A stretch of 64,000 bases of DNA from Thermus brockianus (GTDB lineage Bacteria; Deinococcota; Deinococci; Deinococcales; Thermaceae): the NCBI RefSeq assembly GCF_021462505.1, contig NZ_JAKEDV010000001.1, forward strand, positions 310,439 through 374,438, read 5' to 3'. The number at the start of each line of letters is the position of its first letter. Position 1 is the first letter of the stretch. This document shows, piece by piece, positions 38,860 to 48,218 of the stretch. The notes below the pieces were generated by a model. That model did no database searches. It was not told where the DNA came from and saw only the letters and a list, made by a program, of their open reading frames with translations. Both the position numbers and the translations under genes were made by a program.

Positions 38860-41800
38860 ATGCGTCCCATCACCGTGGACGGGAACGAGGCGGTGGCCCG
38901 GGTAGCCTACCGCCTTTCCGAGGTCATCGCCATCTACCCCATCACCCCCTCAAGCCCCATGGCCGAGCTCGCGGACGAGTGGGCGGCCAAGGGGGAGCCC
39001 AACCTCTTCGGCCTGGTGCCGAGGGTGGTGGAGATGCAGTCCGAAGGGGGTGCGGCGGGGGCCTTGCACGGCGCCTTGCAGGAGGGCACTCTGGCCACCA
39101 CCTTCACCGCAAGCCAGGGCCTTCTCCTCATGATCCCCGACATGTACAAGATCGCCGGGCAGGCCTTGCCTGGGGTCATCCACGTGGCCGCTCGGGCCCT
39201 CGCCACCCACGCCCTTTCCATCTTCGGGGACCACCAGGACCTTTACGCCGTGCGCCCCACGGGATGGGGGATTTTGGTGTCCGAGTCGGTCCAGGCGGCC
39301 CAGGACCTGGCGGCCATGGCCCATGCCGTGGCCCTTCAGGCCAGCCTCCCCGTCCTGCACGCCATGGACGGCTTCCGCACCTCCCACGAGGTGCAGAAGA
39401 TCCTGCCCCTCTCCGACAAAGAACTCAAGGCGCTCTTTCCCTTCTCCGCCCTCGAGGCCTTCCGCAAACGGGCCCTGACCCCGGAGGCCCCGGTCATAAG
39501 GGGCACGGCGCAAAACCCGGACCACTACTTCCAAAACCGCGAGGCCATCAACCCCCTCTACCTCCGCTTCCCGGAGGTGGTGGAGAGCACCATGGCCCGG
39601 TTCGCCGAGATTACGGGGCGGCGCTATGCGCCCTACGAGTACTTCGGCCACCCCGAGGCGGAGCGGGTGGTGGTGGTCATGGGCTCCGCTTCCTTGGCGG
39701 TGGAGGAGGCGGTGGCGTACCTCCTCAAGCGGGGGGAAAGGGTGGGGATGGTGCGGGTCCGCCTCTACCGCCCCTTCCACGCCCAGGGCTTCTTGGCGGC
39801 TATTCCCCCAAGCGCCAAGCGGGTGGCCGTCTTGGACCGGGGCAAGGAGCCAGGGGCGGTGGGGGAGCCCCTCTTTCAGGAGGTGGCGGCAGCCTTCGCC
39901 CTCAAGGGGGGAGAGGTACCCCTCCTGGTGGGCGGGCGCTACGGCCTCTCCTCCAAGGAGTTCACCCCGGCCATGGCCCTGGGCCTCTACGAGGCGCTAA
40001 AGGAGGAAAGGCTCCGCCACGGCTTTACTCTGGGCATCCAGGACGACGTGTCCCACACGAGCCTCCCGTACCCGGAGGTGGATTTTGAGGACCCCGCTTC
40101 CGTACGGGCCGTGTTCTTCGCCCTGGGAGCGGACGGCACCGTTTCCGCCAACAAGAACACCATCAAGATCATCGGGGAGGAAACCCCGCTTTACGCCCAA
40201 GGGTATTTTGTTTACGATTCCAAGAAGTCCGGCTCTCGCACCATCAGCCACCTGCGCTTCGGCCCCAACCCCTTGAACAAGCCCTACCTCATCCAGAGGG
40301 CCAACTTCGTGGGCATCCACCAGTGGGGCTTTTTGGAACGCTTCCCCATGCTCGGGATAGCGGAGGAAGGCGCCACCGTGCTCCTCAACAGCCCCTACCC
40401 CAAGGAGGAGGTTTGGGACCGCCTGCCCAAGCCGGTGCAGGAGGAGATCCTTCGCAAAAACCTCAAGGTCTACGTGGTGAACGCCTACGAGCTCGCCCGC
40501 AAGGTGGGGCTTCCGGGCCGCATCAACGTCCTCATGCAGGCGGCCTTCTTCAAGCTCTCGGGGGTCCTGCCCGAGGAGGAGGCCAAGGCCCGCATCAAGA
40601 AGGCCATAGAGAAGAGCTACGGGAAGCGGGGAAGGAGCGTTTTGGAGAAGAACTTCCAGGCGGTGGAGCTGGGCTTCCAGGCGGTGGAACCCCTCCCCAT
40701 CCCCGGGCGCATCACCTCGGAAAAGGGCCTGGTGCCGCCCATGGTGGGGGACCCGCCTCCCTTTGTGAAGGAGGTCCTGGGCCCCATCGCCTTGGGCTTG
40801 GGAGATGCCTTGCCCGTGTCCGCCTTCCCCTTGGACGGCACCTACCCCACGGGCACCGCCCGCTACGAGAAGAGGGGGATCGCCGAGTTCGTCCCCACCT
40901 GGGACCCAGAGGTCTGCGTCCAGTGCGGCAAGTGCGTCCTGGTCTGCCCCCACGCCGTGGTTCGGGCCAAGGTGGTGCCGGAGGAGGCCTTGGCGGGGGC
41001 CCCTCAGGGCTTTCCCCACCGCAAGGCCATGTGGAAGGAGCTTTCCGGGGAGTTCGTCCTCGCCATTAGCGCGGACGACTGCACCGGGTGCTCCTTGTGC
41101 GTGGAGGTCTGCCCGGCCAAGGACAAGCGAAACCCGAGCCGCAAGGCCTTGAACATGGCTCCCCGCCTCCAGGTGCGGGAGGCCATGAACGAGCACTGGG
41201 ACTTCTTCCTCTCCCTCCCCGAACCCCCCCGCCAGGGCCTCAAGCTCCACACGGTCAAGGACGTGCAGCTCCTCACGCCCCTTTTTGAGTTTCCCGGTGC
41301 CTGCGCCGGGTGCGGGGAAACCCCTTACCTGAGGCTTCTTTCCCAGCTCTTCGGTGACCGGCTCATCGTGGCCAACGCCACGGGGTGTAGCTCCATCTAC
41401 GGCGGCAACCTCCCCACCACGCCCTGGAGCAAGAACCGGGAGGGCCGGGGCCCCGCCTGGGCCAACTCCCTCTTTGAGGACAACGCCGAGTTCGGCCTGG
41501 GCATGCGTTTGGCTCTGGACAAGAAGGCGGAGCACGCCAGGAGGCTTTTGCCCGAGTTCCGCCACGTGCTTGGGGAGGAGCTTGTGGCGCGGCTTCTCGC
41601 CGAGGTGGGGCCGGAAGGGGTGGAGGAGAGGCGAAAGGACGTGGCCCTCCTCAGGGAGCGGCTTGAAGGGCTAGAAGACCCCAAGGCCAGGGACCTCCTG
41701 GCGGTGGCGGATGCCCTCATCCCTCACACCGTCTGGATCGTGGGCGGGGATGGCTGGGCCTACGACATCGGCTACGGGGGGCTGGACCACGTGCTGGCCT

Positions 41801-42366
41801 CGGGGGCCAACGTGAAGGTTCTGGTCCTGGACACGGAGGTCTACTCCAACACCGGAGGGCAGGCCTCCAAGGCCACGGGGCTTGGAGCGGTGGCCAAGTT
41901 CGCCATGGCGGGCAAGCCCACCCCCAAGAAGGACCTGGCCTTCATGGCCATGAGCTACGGCCACGTGTACGTGGCCCAGATCGCCATGGGGGCGAACGAT
42001 GCCCATACGGTGCGGGCCTTCCTCGAGGCCGAGGCCCACAAGGGCCCCGCCCTTCTCATCGCCTACAGCCACTGCATCGCCCACGGGATTGACATGGCCA
42101 AGGGCATGGACCACCAGAAGCTGGCGGAGCGCTCGGGGTACTGGCCCCTTTTCCGCTATGTGCCTGGGGAGGGGCTTATCCTGGACTCCAAGCCCCCTAC
42201 CCTCCCCCTCCGGGAGTACCTCTATGCGGAGAACCGCTACCGCCTTCTCCTGCAGACCCACCCCGAGGAGGCCGAGGCCTTCTTGAAGGCGGCGGAGGAG
42301 GCGGTGCGGGCCAGGTGGGAAAGGCTAAAGCGGCTTGCGGGCGAGAAGGCCATCCCGGCGAGCTAG
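38860..42366 (+). CDS. nifJ: Pyruvate:ferredoxin (flavodoxin) oxidoreductase
   Basis: About 1168 residues in the full-length single-chain NifJ arrangement. It has the N-terminal pyrimidine-binding domain (IYPITPSSPMAELADEW), gamma domain (ADGTVSANKNTIKIIGE), two 4Fe-4S motifs (CVQCGKCVLVCPH and CTGCSLCVEVCPAKDK), then CAGCGETPY and the TPP region (NATGCSSIYGGN, GGDGWAYDIGYGGLDHVL). It oxidises pyruvate to acetyl-CoA with reduced ferredoxin. The ATG is preferred to a GTG three codons earlier because of the GGGCGAGGTGAAG ribosome site. The adjacent DHOD-like gene is a common partner. Confidence 0.95.
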   Translation: MRPITVDGNEAVARVAYRLSEVIAIYPITPSSPMAELADEWAAKGEPNLFGLVPRVVEMQSEGGAAGALHGALQEGTLATTFTASQGLLLMIPDMYKIAGQALPGVIHVAARALATHALSIFGDHQDLYAVRPTGWGILVSESVQAAQDLAAMAHAVALQASLPVLHAMDGFRTSHEVQKILPLSDKELKALFPFSALEAFRKRALTPEAPVIRGTAQNPDHYFQNREAINPLYLRFPEVVESTMARFAEITGRRYAPYEYFGHPEAERVVVVMGSASLAVEEAVAYLLKRGERVGMVRVRLYRPFHAQGFLAAIPPSAKRVAVLDRGKEPGAVGEPLFQEVAAAFALKGGEVPLLVGGRYGLSSKEFTPAMALGLYEALKEERLRHGFTLGIQDDVSHTSLPYPEVDFEDPASVRAVFFALGADGTVSANKNTIKIIGEETPLYAQGYFVYDSKKSGSRTISHLRFGPNPLNKPYLIQRANFVGIHQWGFLERFPMLGIAEEGATVLLNSPYPKEEVWDRLPKPVQEEILRKNLKVYVVNAYELARKVGLPGRINVLMQAAFFKLSGVLPEEEAKARIKKAIEKSYGKRGRSVLEKNFQAVELGFQAVEPLPIPGRITSEKGLVPPMVGDPPPFVKEVLGPIALGLGDALPVSAFPLDGTYPTGTARYEKRGIAEFVPTWDPEVCVQCGKCVLVCPHAVVRAKVVPEEALAGAPQGFPHRKAMWKELSGEFVLAISADDCTGCSLCVEVCPAKDKRNPSRKALNMAPRLQVREAMNEHWDFFLSLPEPPRQGLKLHTVKDVQLLTPLFEFPGACAGCGETPYLRLLSQLFGDRLIVANATGCSSIYGGNLPTTPWSKNREGRGPAWANSLFEDNAEFGLGMRLALDKKAEHARRLLPEFRHVLGEELVARLLAEVGPEGVEERRKDVALLRERLEGLEDPKARDLLAVADALIPHTVWIVGGDGWAYDIGYGGLDHVLASGANVKVLVLDTEVYSNTGGQASKATGLGAVAKFAMAGKPTPKKDLAFMAMSYGHVYVAQIAMGANDAHTVRAFLEAEAHKGPALLIAYSHCIAHGIDMAKGMDHQKLAERSGYWPLFRYVPGEGLILDSKPPTLPLREYLYAENRYRLLLQTHPEEAEAFLKAAEEAVRARWERLKRLAGEKAIPAS

Positions 42367-42375
42367 GGGGGCGCC

Positions 42376-43374
42376 ATGGACCTAAGGACCACCTATTTAG
42401 GCTTGGAGCTGGACCACCCTTTGGTGGCCTCCGCTTCTCCCCTCACGGAGAAGCTGGATGGGTTTTTGCGGTTGGAGGACGGCGGGGCGGCGGCCATCGT
42501 CATGCACTCCCTCTTTGAGGAGCAGGTGACCCTCGAGGAGGAGATGCTGGACCACTACCTCCACTATGGCCACGAAAGCTACGCCGAGGCCCTGAGCTAC
42601 TTTCCCCGCGCCCACGAGTACCGCCTCACCCCGGAACGCCACCTGGACCTCCTTTCCCGGGCCAAGGAGCGGGTTTCCGTGCCCATCATCGCAAGCCTCA
42701 ACGGGATTAGCCCCGGGGGTTGGGTGGAGTACGCCCGGCTTTTGGAGGAAGCGGGGGCGGACGCCATTGAGCTCAACCTCTACTACATCCCCACGGACCC
42801 CGCCCTCTCCGGGGAGGAGGTGGAGGCGATGTACCTTTCCACCATCCGGGCCGTGGTGGAGGCGGTGCGGGTGCCCGTGGCGGTGAAGGTGGGGCACGCC
42901 TTTACCGCCTTCGCCCACTTTGCCAAGCGGGTGGAGGGTACGGGGGCCAAGGCCCTGGTGCTTTTCAACCGTTTCTACCAGCCGGACTTTGACCTGGAAA
43001 CCCTTTCCGTGGTGCCCACCCTCTCCCTTTCCCGCCCCTACGAGGCCCTTTTGCGCCTGCACTGGATCGCCCTCCTCCACGGGCGGGTGGACCTGGAGCT
43101 GGCCCTCACCGGGGGGGTGCACACGGGCAAGGAGGCGGCCAAGGGCCTCTTGGCCGGGGCCCAGGTGGTGATGATGACCTCGGCCATCCTGGAGAGGGGG
43201 CCAGGCCACTTCCGCACGGTATTGGCCGAGCTAAAGGCCTTCATGGAGGAAAAGGAATACGCCAGCGTGGCGGAGATGCGGGGGGTCATGAGCTACCAGA
43301 AGGTGGCGGAGCCCGCCGCTTTGGAAAGGGCCAACTACCTCAAGGTTCTGGGCTCGTACCGGCTTCTTCCCTAA
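42376..43374 (+). CDS. Dihydroorotate dehydrogenase-like flavoprotein beside PFOR
   Basis: A 332-residue TIM-barrel protein of the DHOD/PreA group: LRTTYLGLELDHPLVASASP, IASLNGISPGGWVEYARL, AIELNLYYIP, VPVAVKVGHAF, then LALTGGVHTGKEAAKGLLAG as the FMN phosphate site. It lacks the standard Cys/Ser pyrimidine motif of true PyrD in clear form, and genes of this type are often placed directly after nifJ in anaerobes. It starts 9 bp after nifJ. A ferredoxin-linked reductase is a reasonable guess; the reaction is unknown. Confidence 0.8.
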   Translation: MDLRTTYLGLELDHPLVASASPLTEKLDGFLRLEDGGAAAIVMHSLFEEQVTLEEEMLDHYLHYGHESYAEALSYFPRAHEYRLTPERHLDLLSRAKERVSVPIIASLNGISPGGWVEYARLLEEAGADAIELNLYYIPTDPALSGEEVEAMYLSTIRAVVEAVRVPVAVKVGHAFTAFAHFAKRVEGTGAKALVLFNRFYQPDFDLETLSVVPTLSLSRPYEALLRLHWIALLHGRVDLELALTGGVHTGKEAAKGLLAGAQVVMMTSAILERGPGHFRTVLAELKAFMEEKEYASVAEMRGVMSYQKVAEPAALERANYLKVLGSYRLLP

Positions 43375-43588
43375 GGGCGTAAAGCCCGTTCCCTAAGGCC
43401 ACCACGGGGCTTCGCTCCCACCTGGCGAGGGCGGAAAGCCGCACCTTGGCGATCTTTTCGGGCTCCTTTACCCTGGCCCAAAACCCCTCCTCCTTGAGGA
43501 GGCGGCCCACCTCGGTGTAGTGGAGGGGGCGCCCCGCCTCCCTTAGTAGGGCCACCACCCTTTTACGGAACCGGTCCGGCCTGGGCAT
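43340..43588 (-). CDS. Small winged-helix (HARE-HTH-like) protein
   Basis: An 82-residue basic protein with one compact winged-helix-like domain: FRKRVVALLREAGRPLHYTE, VGRLLKEEGFWARVK, VRLSALARWERSP, VVALGNGLYALRE. This is the pattern of HARE-HTH domains found in the RNA polymerase delta subunit and DNA-processing proteins. The ATG lies 8 nt after a TATACT -10, so it is probably leaderless. Its last 35 bp overlap the convergent DHOD-like gene. It is divergent from polX and could regulate or accompany it; the role is not known. Confidence 0.65.
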   Translation of the reverse strand: MPRPDRFRKRVVALLREAGRPLHYTEVGRLLKEEGFWARVKEPEKIAKVRLSALARWERSPVVALGNGLYALREEAGTSPEP

Positions 43589-43618
43589 GGGGTTTCAGTA
43601 TACCCGTATAGTGAGGGC
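43589..43618. promoter_or_regulatory. Divergent polX / HTH promoters, close -10 elements
   Basis: Minus strand: TATACT from 43602 down to 43597, 8 nt before the HTH-protein ATG. Plus strand: TATAGT at 43607-43612, 6 nt before the polX ATG. Both transcripts would start at or close to the first codon. Confidence 0.6.
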
Positions 43619-45346
43619 ATGCGAAACCAGGAGCTTGCCCGCCTCTTTGAGGAGATCGGGCTCATGAGCGAGTTCTTGGGGGACAACCCCTTCCGGGTCC
43701 GGGCCTACTACCAGGCGGCCCGCACCCTCTACGACCTGGACACCCCCATTGAGGAGGTGGCGAAAAGGGGCAAGGAGGCCCTCCTCGCCCTCCCGGGCAT
43801 CGGGCCCGACCTGGCGGAGAAGGTGTTGGAGTTTCTGAACACGGGGAAAATCGCCAAGCACCAAGAGTTGGCGAGGAAGGTGCCCAGGGGGGTCCTCGAG
43901 GTCATGGAGGTGCCCGGGGTGGGGCCCAAGACCGCCCGCCTCCTCTACGAGGCCCTGGGCGTGGACTCCCTGGAAAAGCTCAAGGAAGCCTTGGATAGGG
44001 GAGACCTCCTAAGGCTTAGGGGCTTCGGGCCCAAGAAGGCGGAGCGCATCCGGGAGGGGCTTGCCCTGGCCCAGGCGGCGGGGAAGAGGCGGCCTTTGGG
44101 GGCGGTGCTCTCCTTGGCCCGGAGCCTCCTGGAGGAGATCCGCGCCCTGCCCGGGGTGGAGCGGGCGGAGCTTTGCGGTTCGGCCCGGCGCTACAAGGAC
44201 ACCGTGGGGGACCTGGACTACCTGGTGGCGAGCCTCGAGGCCCCTCGGGTGGTGGCGGGCTTCGTGGCCCTCCCCCAGGTGAAGGAGGTTTACGCCAAGG
44301 GCCCGGAAAGGGCCACGGTGTTTCTAAAGAATGGCCTCCAGGTGGACCTGCGCGTGGTGCCTCCCGAAAGCTATGGCGCAGGCCTCCAGTACCTCACGGG
44401 GAGCAAGGCCCATTCCATCAAGCTTCGCGCCCTGGCCCAGGATATGGGCCTAAAGCTTTCCGAGTACGGGGTCTTCCGGGGGGAGGAGCGCCTGGCGGGG
44501 GAGACGGAGGAAGGGGTGTACGCCGCCTTGGGCCTGCCCTTCATCCCCCCGCCCCTCCGGGAGGACCACGGGGAGATTGAGGCGGCGCAAAGGGGAAAGC
44601 TTCCCAAGCTCCTAGAGCTTTCCCACGTCAAGGGGGACCTCCAGGTCCACTCCACCTACTCCGACGGCAAAAACTCCCTGGAAGAGCTTTGGGAGGCGGC
44701 CAAGGCCCTGGGGTACCAGTACCTGGGGGTCACGGACCACTCCCCGGCGGTGCGGGTGGCGGGGGGGCCGTCCCCGGAGGAGGCCCTAAGGCGCATTGAG
44801 GCCATCCGCCGCTTCAACGAAACCCACGGCCCCCCTTACCTCCTGGCGGGGGCCGAGGTGGACATTCGGCCCGATGGCAGCCTGGACTACCCGGACTGGG
44901 TCCTGCGCGAGTTGGACCTGGTCCTGATCTCCATCCACTCCCAGTTCAAGCTCTCCAAAGCGGAGCAGACGAGGCGCATCCTGAGGGCCCTGGAGAACCC
45001 TTTCGTCCACGTCCTGGCCCACCCCACGGCCCGCCTCCTCGGCCGCCGCCCCCCTATTGAGGCCGACTGGGAGGCCATTTTCCAAAAGGCCAAGGAGCGG
45101 GGCGTGGCCGTGGAGATAGACGGCTACTACGACCGCATGGACCTGCCCGATGACCTCGCCCGCCTGGCCTACGGGATGGGGCTTTGGATAAGCCTTTCCA
45201 CGGACGCCCACCAGACCGAGCACCTCCGCTTCATGGAGCTCGCCGTGGGCACCGCCCAGAGGGCCTGGATTGGCCCGGAAAGGGTGCTCAACGCCCTTTC
45301 CTACGAGGAGCTAACCCGGTGGCTCAAAGCCCGGCGAGGGCTTTAG
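43619..45346 (+). CDS. polX: Family X DNA polymerase with PHP domain
   Basis: A 575-residue PolX as in Thermus. N-terminal HhH domain (LPGIGPDLAEKVLEFLNTGK, VPGVGPKTARLLYEALG), polymerase palm with the metal Asp pair in GSARRYKDTVGDLDYLV, and a C-terminal PHP domain from about residue 335 with KGDLQVHSTYSDGKNSLEEL, VTDHSP, AGAEVDI and STDAHQTEHL. It fills short gaps in base excision repair; the PHP domain gives a metal-dependent 3'-5' exonuclease or phosphatase activity. The ends of polX and the convergent uracil-DNA glycosylase overlap by 23 bp, both being base-excision repair genes. Confidence 0.95.
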   Translation: MRNQELARLFEEIGLMSEFLGDNPFRVRAYYQAARTLYDLDTPIEEVAKRGKEALLALPGIGPDLAEKVLEFLNTGKIAKHQELARKVPRGVLEVMEVPGVGPKTARLLYEALGVDSLEKLKEALDRGDLLRLRGFGPKKAERIREGLALAQAAGKRRPLGAVLSLARSLLEEIRALPGVERAELCGSARRYKDTVGDLDYLVASLEAPRVVAGFVALPQVKEVYAKGPERATVFLKNGLQVDLRVVPPESYGAGLQYLTGSKAHSIKLRALAQDMGLKLSEYGVFRGEERLAGETEEGVYAALGLPFIPPPLREDHGEIEAAQRGKLPKLLELSHVKGDLQVHSTYSDGKNSLEELWEAAKALGYQYLGVTDHSPAVRVAGGPSPEEALRRIEAIRRFNETHGPPYLLAGAEVDIRPDGSLDYPDWVLRELDLVLISIHSQFKLSKAEQTRRILRALENPFVHVLAHPTARLLGRRPPIEADWEAIFQKAKERGVAVEIDGYYDRMDLPDDLARLAYGMGLWISLSTDAHQTEHLRFMELAVGTAQRAWIGPERVLNALSYEELTRWLKARRGL

Positions 45347-45983
45347 CCCTTAGGAGGACCTCCAGGAACATCTCCCGGGTGAGCTTGCCCGTTTGCGTGT
45401 TCTGGCGGGAAACGTGGTAGCTACAGAGGAGGTGCCTCCCCTCGGGCAAGGGGTAGTGGGCCCCGTGGCGGAAGGGGTAGGCGCTCCTTCTCAGGCCCAA
45501 GTGGTCCAGGAGGGCCTCGTGGGCGATCCGCCCCAGGGCCAGGTAAACCTGGGCTTTCCGAAGGAGGCCGAGCTCCACCGCCGTCCAGCGGGCGCACGCC
45601 CTGAGCTCCTCCGGCGTGGGCTTGTTCCCAGGCGGGGCGCACCGCACCGCCGCCGTGAGGTAGACGCCATAGAGCCTTAGGTCATCCCCAGGGTGGCTTT
45701 CGGGCTTGTTGGAAAGCCCCGCCTCGTGGAGGAGGGGGTAGAGGAAGGCTCCCGAGGCGTCCCCGGTGAAGGGCCGGCCCGTGCGGTTGGAGCCGTGGGC
45801 CCCGGGGGCGAGGCCGAAGAGGACGAGGCGCGCCTCGGGGTCCCCGAAGCCGGGCACGGGCCTAGCCCAGTAGGGCTCGTGGCGGAAGGCCCTTTTCCTT
45901 CCCGCCACCCCTTCCCGCCAGGCCACGAGCCGGGGGCAGAGGCGGCAGGCGGTGAGCTCTTGGCGAAAGCTTTCCAGGTCCAT
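45324..45983 (-). CDS. udgB: Uracil-DNA glycosylase, family 5 (UDGb)
   Basis: A 219-residue protein with motif A GLAPGAHGSNRTGRPFTGD and the C-terminal motif HVSRQNTQTGKLT typical of UDGb. The 4Fe-4S cysteines are probably C13/C16 (LTACRLCPRL), C115 and C130. It removes uracil, hypoxanthine and xanthine from DNA, which is important at high temperature where cytosine deaminates quickly. It follows the LuxR-type gene by 6 bp, so the two are likely co-transcribed. Convergent overlap with polX. Confidence 0.93.
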   Translation of the reverse strand: MDLESFRQELTACRLCPRLVAWREGVAGRKRAFRHEPYWARPVPGFGDPEARLVLFGLAPGAHGSNRTGRPFTGDASGAFLYPLLHEAGLSNKPESHPGDDLRLYGVYLTAAVRCAPPGNKPTPEELRACARWTAVELGLLRKAQVYLALGRIAHEALLDHLGLRRSAYPFRHGAHYPLPEGRHLLCSYHVSRQNTQTGKLTREMFLEVLLRAKALAGL

Positions 45984-45989
45984 GGGCTT

Positions 45990-46505
45990 TTAGAGAAACC
46001 TCACGTGGGCCAGCTCGCTTCGCTTCTTGACCCCGAGCTTTTGGAAAACCAGGGAAAGGTGGGCCTTCACCGTCTTCACCGAGATGCCGAGCTCCTTGGC
46101 AATCTCCTCGTTGGAAAGGCCCAAAGCCGCCAAGGCCGCCACCTCCTTTTCCCTGGGCGTGAGGTGGGGGAGGGGTTCCCCCACCAAGGTGGCCACCACC
46201 TTGCGCTCGGCCCAGACCTCGCCCCGGGCCACCGCCTCCAGGGCCTTGGCCAGGACCTCGAGGCCCTGCTCGGGGTAGAGGTAGCCCCGGTACCCCTTTT
46301 TGAGGGCCTGGGGCGCTTGCTCCTTGTCCCGAAGCAGGATCACCGCGGGCACAGGGGGTGGGGCGGGGACCTCGCGGCCCGCCTCCACCAGCCCCACCTG
46401 GGCCTGGAAGGGGTGGGTCACCACCTCGAGGCCCCAAGCCCCAAGCTGGGCTTCCAACGCCTCTTGATAGGCGCGTAGGGGTACCTGGAGCCAAACCTTC
46501 AGCAT
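45990..46505 (-). CDS. LuxR/NarL-type regulator with degenerate receiver
   Basis: A 171-residue protein. The C-terminal 65 residues are a clean LuxR helix-turn-helix (LTPREKEVAALAALGLSNEE, LGISVKTVKAHLSLVFQKLG). The N-terminal 105 residues resemble a receiver in length and layout (VILLRDKEQAPQALKKGYRG) but lack the acidic pocket and the phospho-acceptor Asp, so it is probably not phosphorylated by a histidine kinase. The start at 46505 gives the receiver-like N-terminus; upstream sequence in frame is proline-rich and unlikely. It sits directly before the UDGb gene. Confidence 0.82.
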   Translation of the reverse strand: MLKVWLQVPLRAYQEALEAQLGAWGLEVVTHPFQAQVGLVEAGREVPAPPPVPAVILLRDKEQAPQALKKGYRGYLYPEQGLEVLAKALEAVARGEVWAERKVVATLVGEPLPHLTPREKEVAALAALGLSNEEIAKELGISVKTVKAHLSLVFQKLGVKKRSELAHVRFL

Positions 46506-46582
46506 CTGCTTCCAGTTTACCCAGGCACGCCTCGTGGATGGACTCGGAAGAGCAGGTACCGGCGGGGTTGGGGAGGAGGGGT

Positions 46583-48160
46583 TTAGAGGGGGATATTGTC
46601 GTGCTTCTTGGGTGGCCTCTCCTCCTTCTTGTCCCAAAGCATCCTGAGGTGCAGGTAGAGGAGGCGGCGGGTGTCCTTGGGGTCTATGACGTCGTCAATG
46701 TAGCCCCGGGCCGCCGCCACCCAGGGGTTGTCAAAGGCCTGGCGGTACTCCTCAATCTTCTTGCGGCGGGTTTCCTCGGGGTTGGGGGAGGCCTGGATCT
46801 CCTTGCGGTAGATGATGTTGGCCGCCCCTTCCGCCCCCATCACCGCCACGGAGGCGGTGGGCCAGGCCAGGACCACGTCCGCCCCCATGTCCTTGGAGTT
46901 CATGGCCAGGTAGGCCCCGCCGTAGGCCTTGCGGACGATGAGGGTGATCTTGGGCACCGTGGCCTCGGCGTAGGCGAAGAGCATCTTGGCCCCGTGGCGG
47001 ATGATGCCCCCGTGCTCCTGGGCCACTCCGGGAAGGAAGCCCGTCACGTCCACCAGGGTGAGGAGGGGGATGTTGAAGGCGTCCATGGTGCGGATGAAGC
47101 GGGCGGCCTTGTCCGAGGCGTTGATGTCCAGGGCCCCGGCCATGAACCGGGGGTTGTTGGCGATGACCCCCACGGGGTAGCCGCCAAGCCGCCCCAGGCC
47201 CACGATGATGTTTTTGGCGAAGCCGGGCTGGATTTCCAAAAACTCCCCCTCGTCCAACAGGGTGCGGATTACCTGGTGCATGTTGTAGGGCCTGCGGGCG
47301 TCGGGGTGGACGAGGTCCAGGAGCTCCGGGGTGGGCCGGAAGGGGTCGTCCTTGGGGTCTAGCACCGGGGGCTTTTCCCGGGAGTTTTGCGGCAGGTAGG
47401 CGAGGAGCTTCTTGATGAGGTCCAAGACCTCCTGGTCGCTTTCTCCTTCCAGGTGGGCCACGCCGCTTTTCTCCATGTGCACGTCGGCCCCGCCCAGCTC
47501 CTCAAAGGTCACCTCCTCGCGGGTGACGCTTTTAATAACCTCGGGGCCGGTGATGAACATGTAGCTGGTGCCCCGGCTCATGAGGATGAAGTCGGTCATG
47601 GCGGGGCTGTAGACGGCTCCCCCGGCGCAAGGGCCCAGGATGGCGGAGATCTGGGGCACCACCCCGGAGTAGATGGCGTTGCGGTAGAAGACCTCCCCGT
47701 AGCCGGAGAGGCTATCCACCCCTTCTTGGATGCGGGCCCCGGCGGAGTCGTTGAGGCCGATGATGGGGGCTCCCACCTTGGCGGCCAGGTCCATGAGGCT
47801 TGCGATCTTGCGCCCGTGCATCTTGCCCAAGGAGCCGCCCAGGACGGTGAAGTCCTGGCTGAAGACGAAGACGAGGCGGCCGCCGATGGTGCCGTAGCCC
47901 GTCACCACCCCGTCCGCGGGCGCCTCGAGGCCCTCCATGAGCCCGGTTTCCAGGTGCTCGGCAAAGGGCATGAGCTCCACGAAACTCCCGGGGTCCAGGA
48001 GGTAATCGATCCGCTCCCGAGCGGTGAGCTTGCCCTGCTGGTGCTGCTTTTCTATGCGCTCTTTCCCCCCGCCCAAAAGCACCTTTTTGCGCCTTTCTTC
48101 AAGCTCCGCCAAGAGCTCATCCAGGATGAGCCGGGCATTATCCGCCATACTGGCCGTCAT
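46583..48160 (-). CDS. pccB: Acyl-CoA carboxylase carboxyltransferase (propionyl/methylmalonyl type)
   Basis: A 525-residue carboxyltransferase with paired crotonase-like domains. Seen are KLTARERIDYLLDPGSFVEL, the first acyl-CoA site SQDFTVLGGSLGKMH and NDSAGARIQEGVDSL, and the second site VDVTGFLPGVAQEHGGIIRHGAK with KAYGGAYLAMNSKDMGAD. It transfers carboxyl from carboxybiotin to propionyl-CoA or a similar acyl-CoA. The biotin carboxylase and biotin carrier partners are not in the window. Odd-chain or branched-chain fatty-acid breakdown yields propionyl-CoA, which would link it to the lipid genes. Confidence 0.9.
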   Translation of the reverse strand: MTASMADNARLILDELLAELEERRKKVLLGGGKERIEKQHQQGKLTARERIDYLLDPGSFVELMPFAEHLETGLMEGLEAPADGVVTGYGTIGGRLVFVFSQDFTVLGGSLGKMHGRKIASLMDLAAKVGAPIIGLNDSAGARIQEGVDSLSGYGEVFYRNAIYSGVVPQISAILGPCAGGAVYSPAMTDFILMSRGTSYMFITGPEVIKSVTREEVTFEELGGADVHMEKSGVAHLEGESDQEVLDLIKKLLAYLPQNSREKPPVLDPKDDPFRPTPELLDLVHPDARRPYNMHQVIRTLLDEGEFLEIQPGFAKNIIVGLGRLGGYPVGVIANNPRFMAGALDINASDKAARFIRTMDAFNIPLLTLVDVTGFLPGVAQEHGGIIRHGAKMLFAYAEATVPKITLIVRKAYGGAYLAMNSKDMGADVVLAWPTASVAVMGAEGAANIIYRKEIQASPNPEETRRKKIEEYRQAFDNPWVAAARGYIDDVIDPKDTRRLLYLHLRMLWDKKEERPPKKHDNIPL

Positions 48161-48218
48161 GATACACTAAGAAACCAGGCAGGCTTCCAGGAAAGGCCGC
48201 CTGGGAAGGAGGTGAAGC

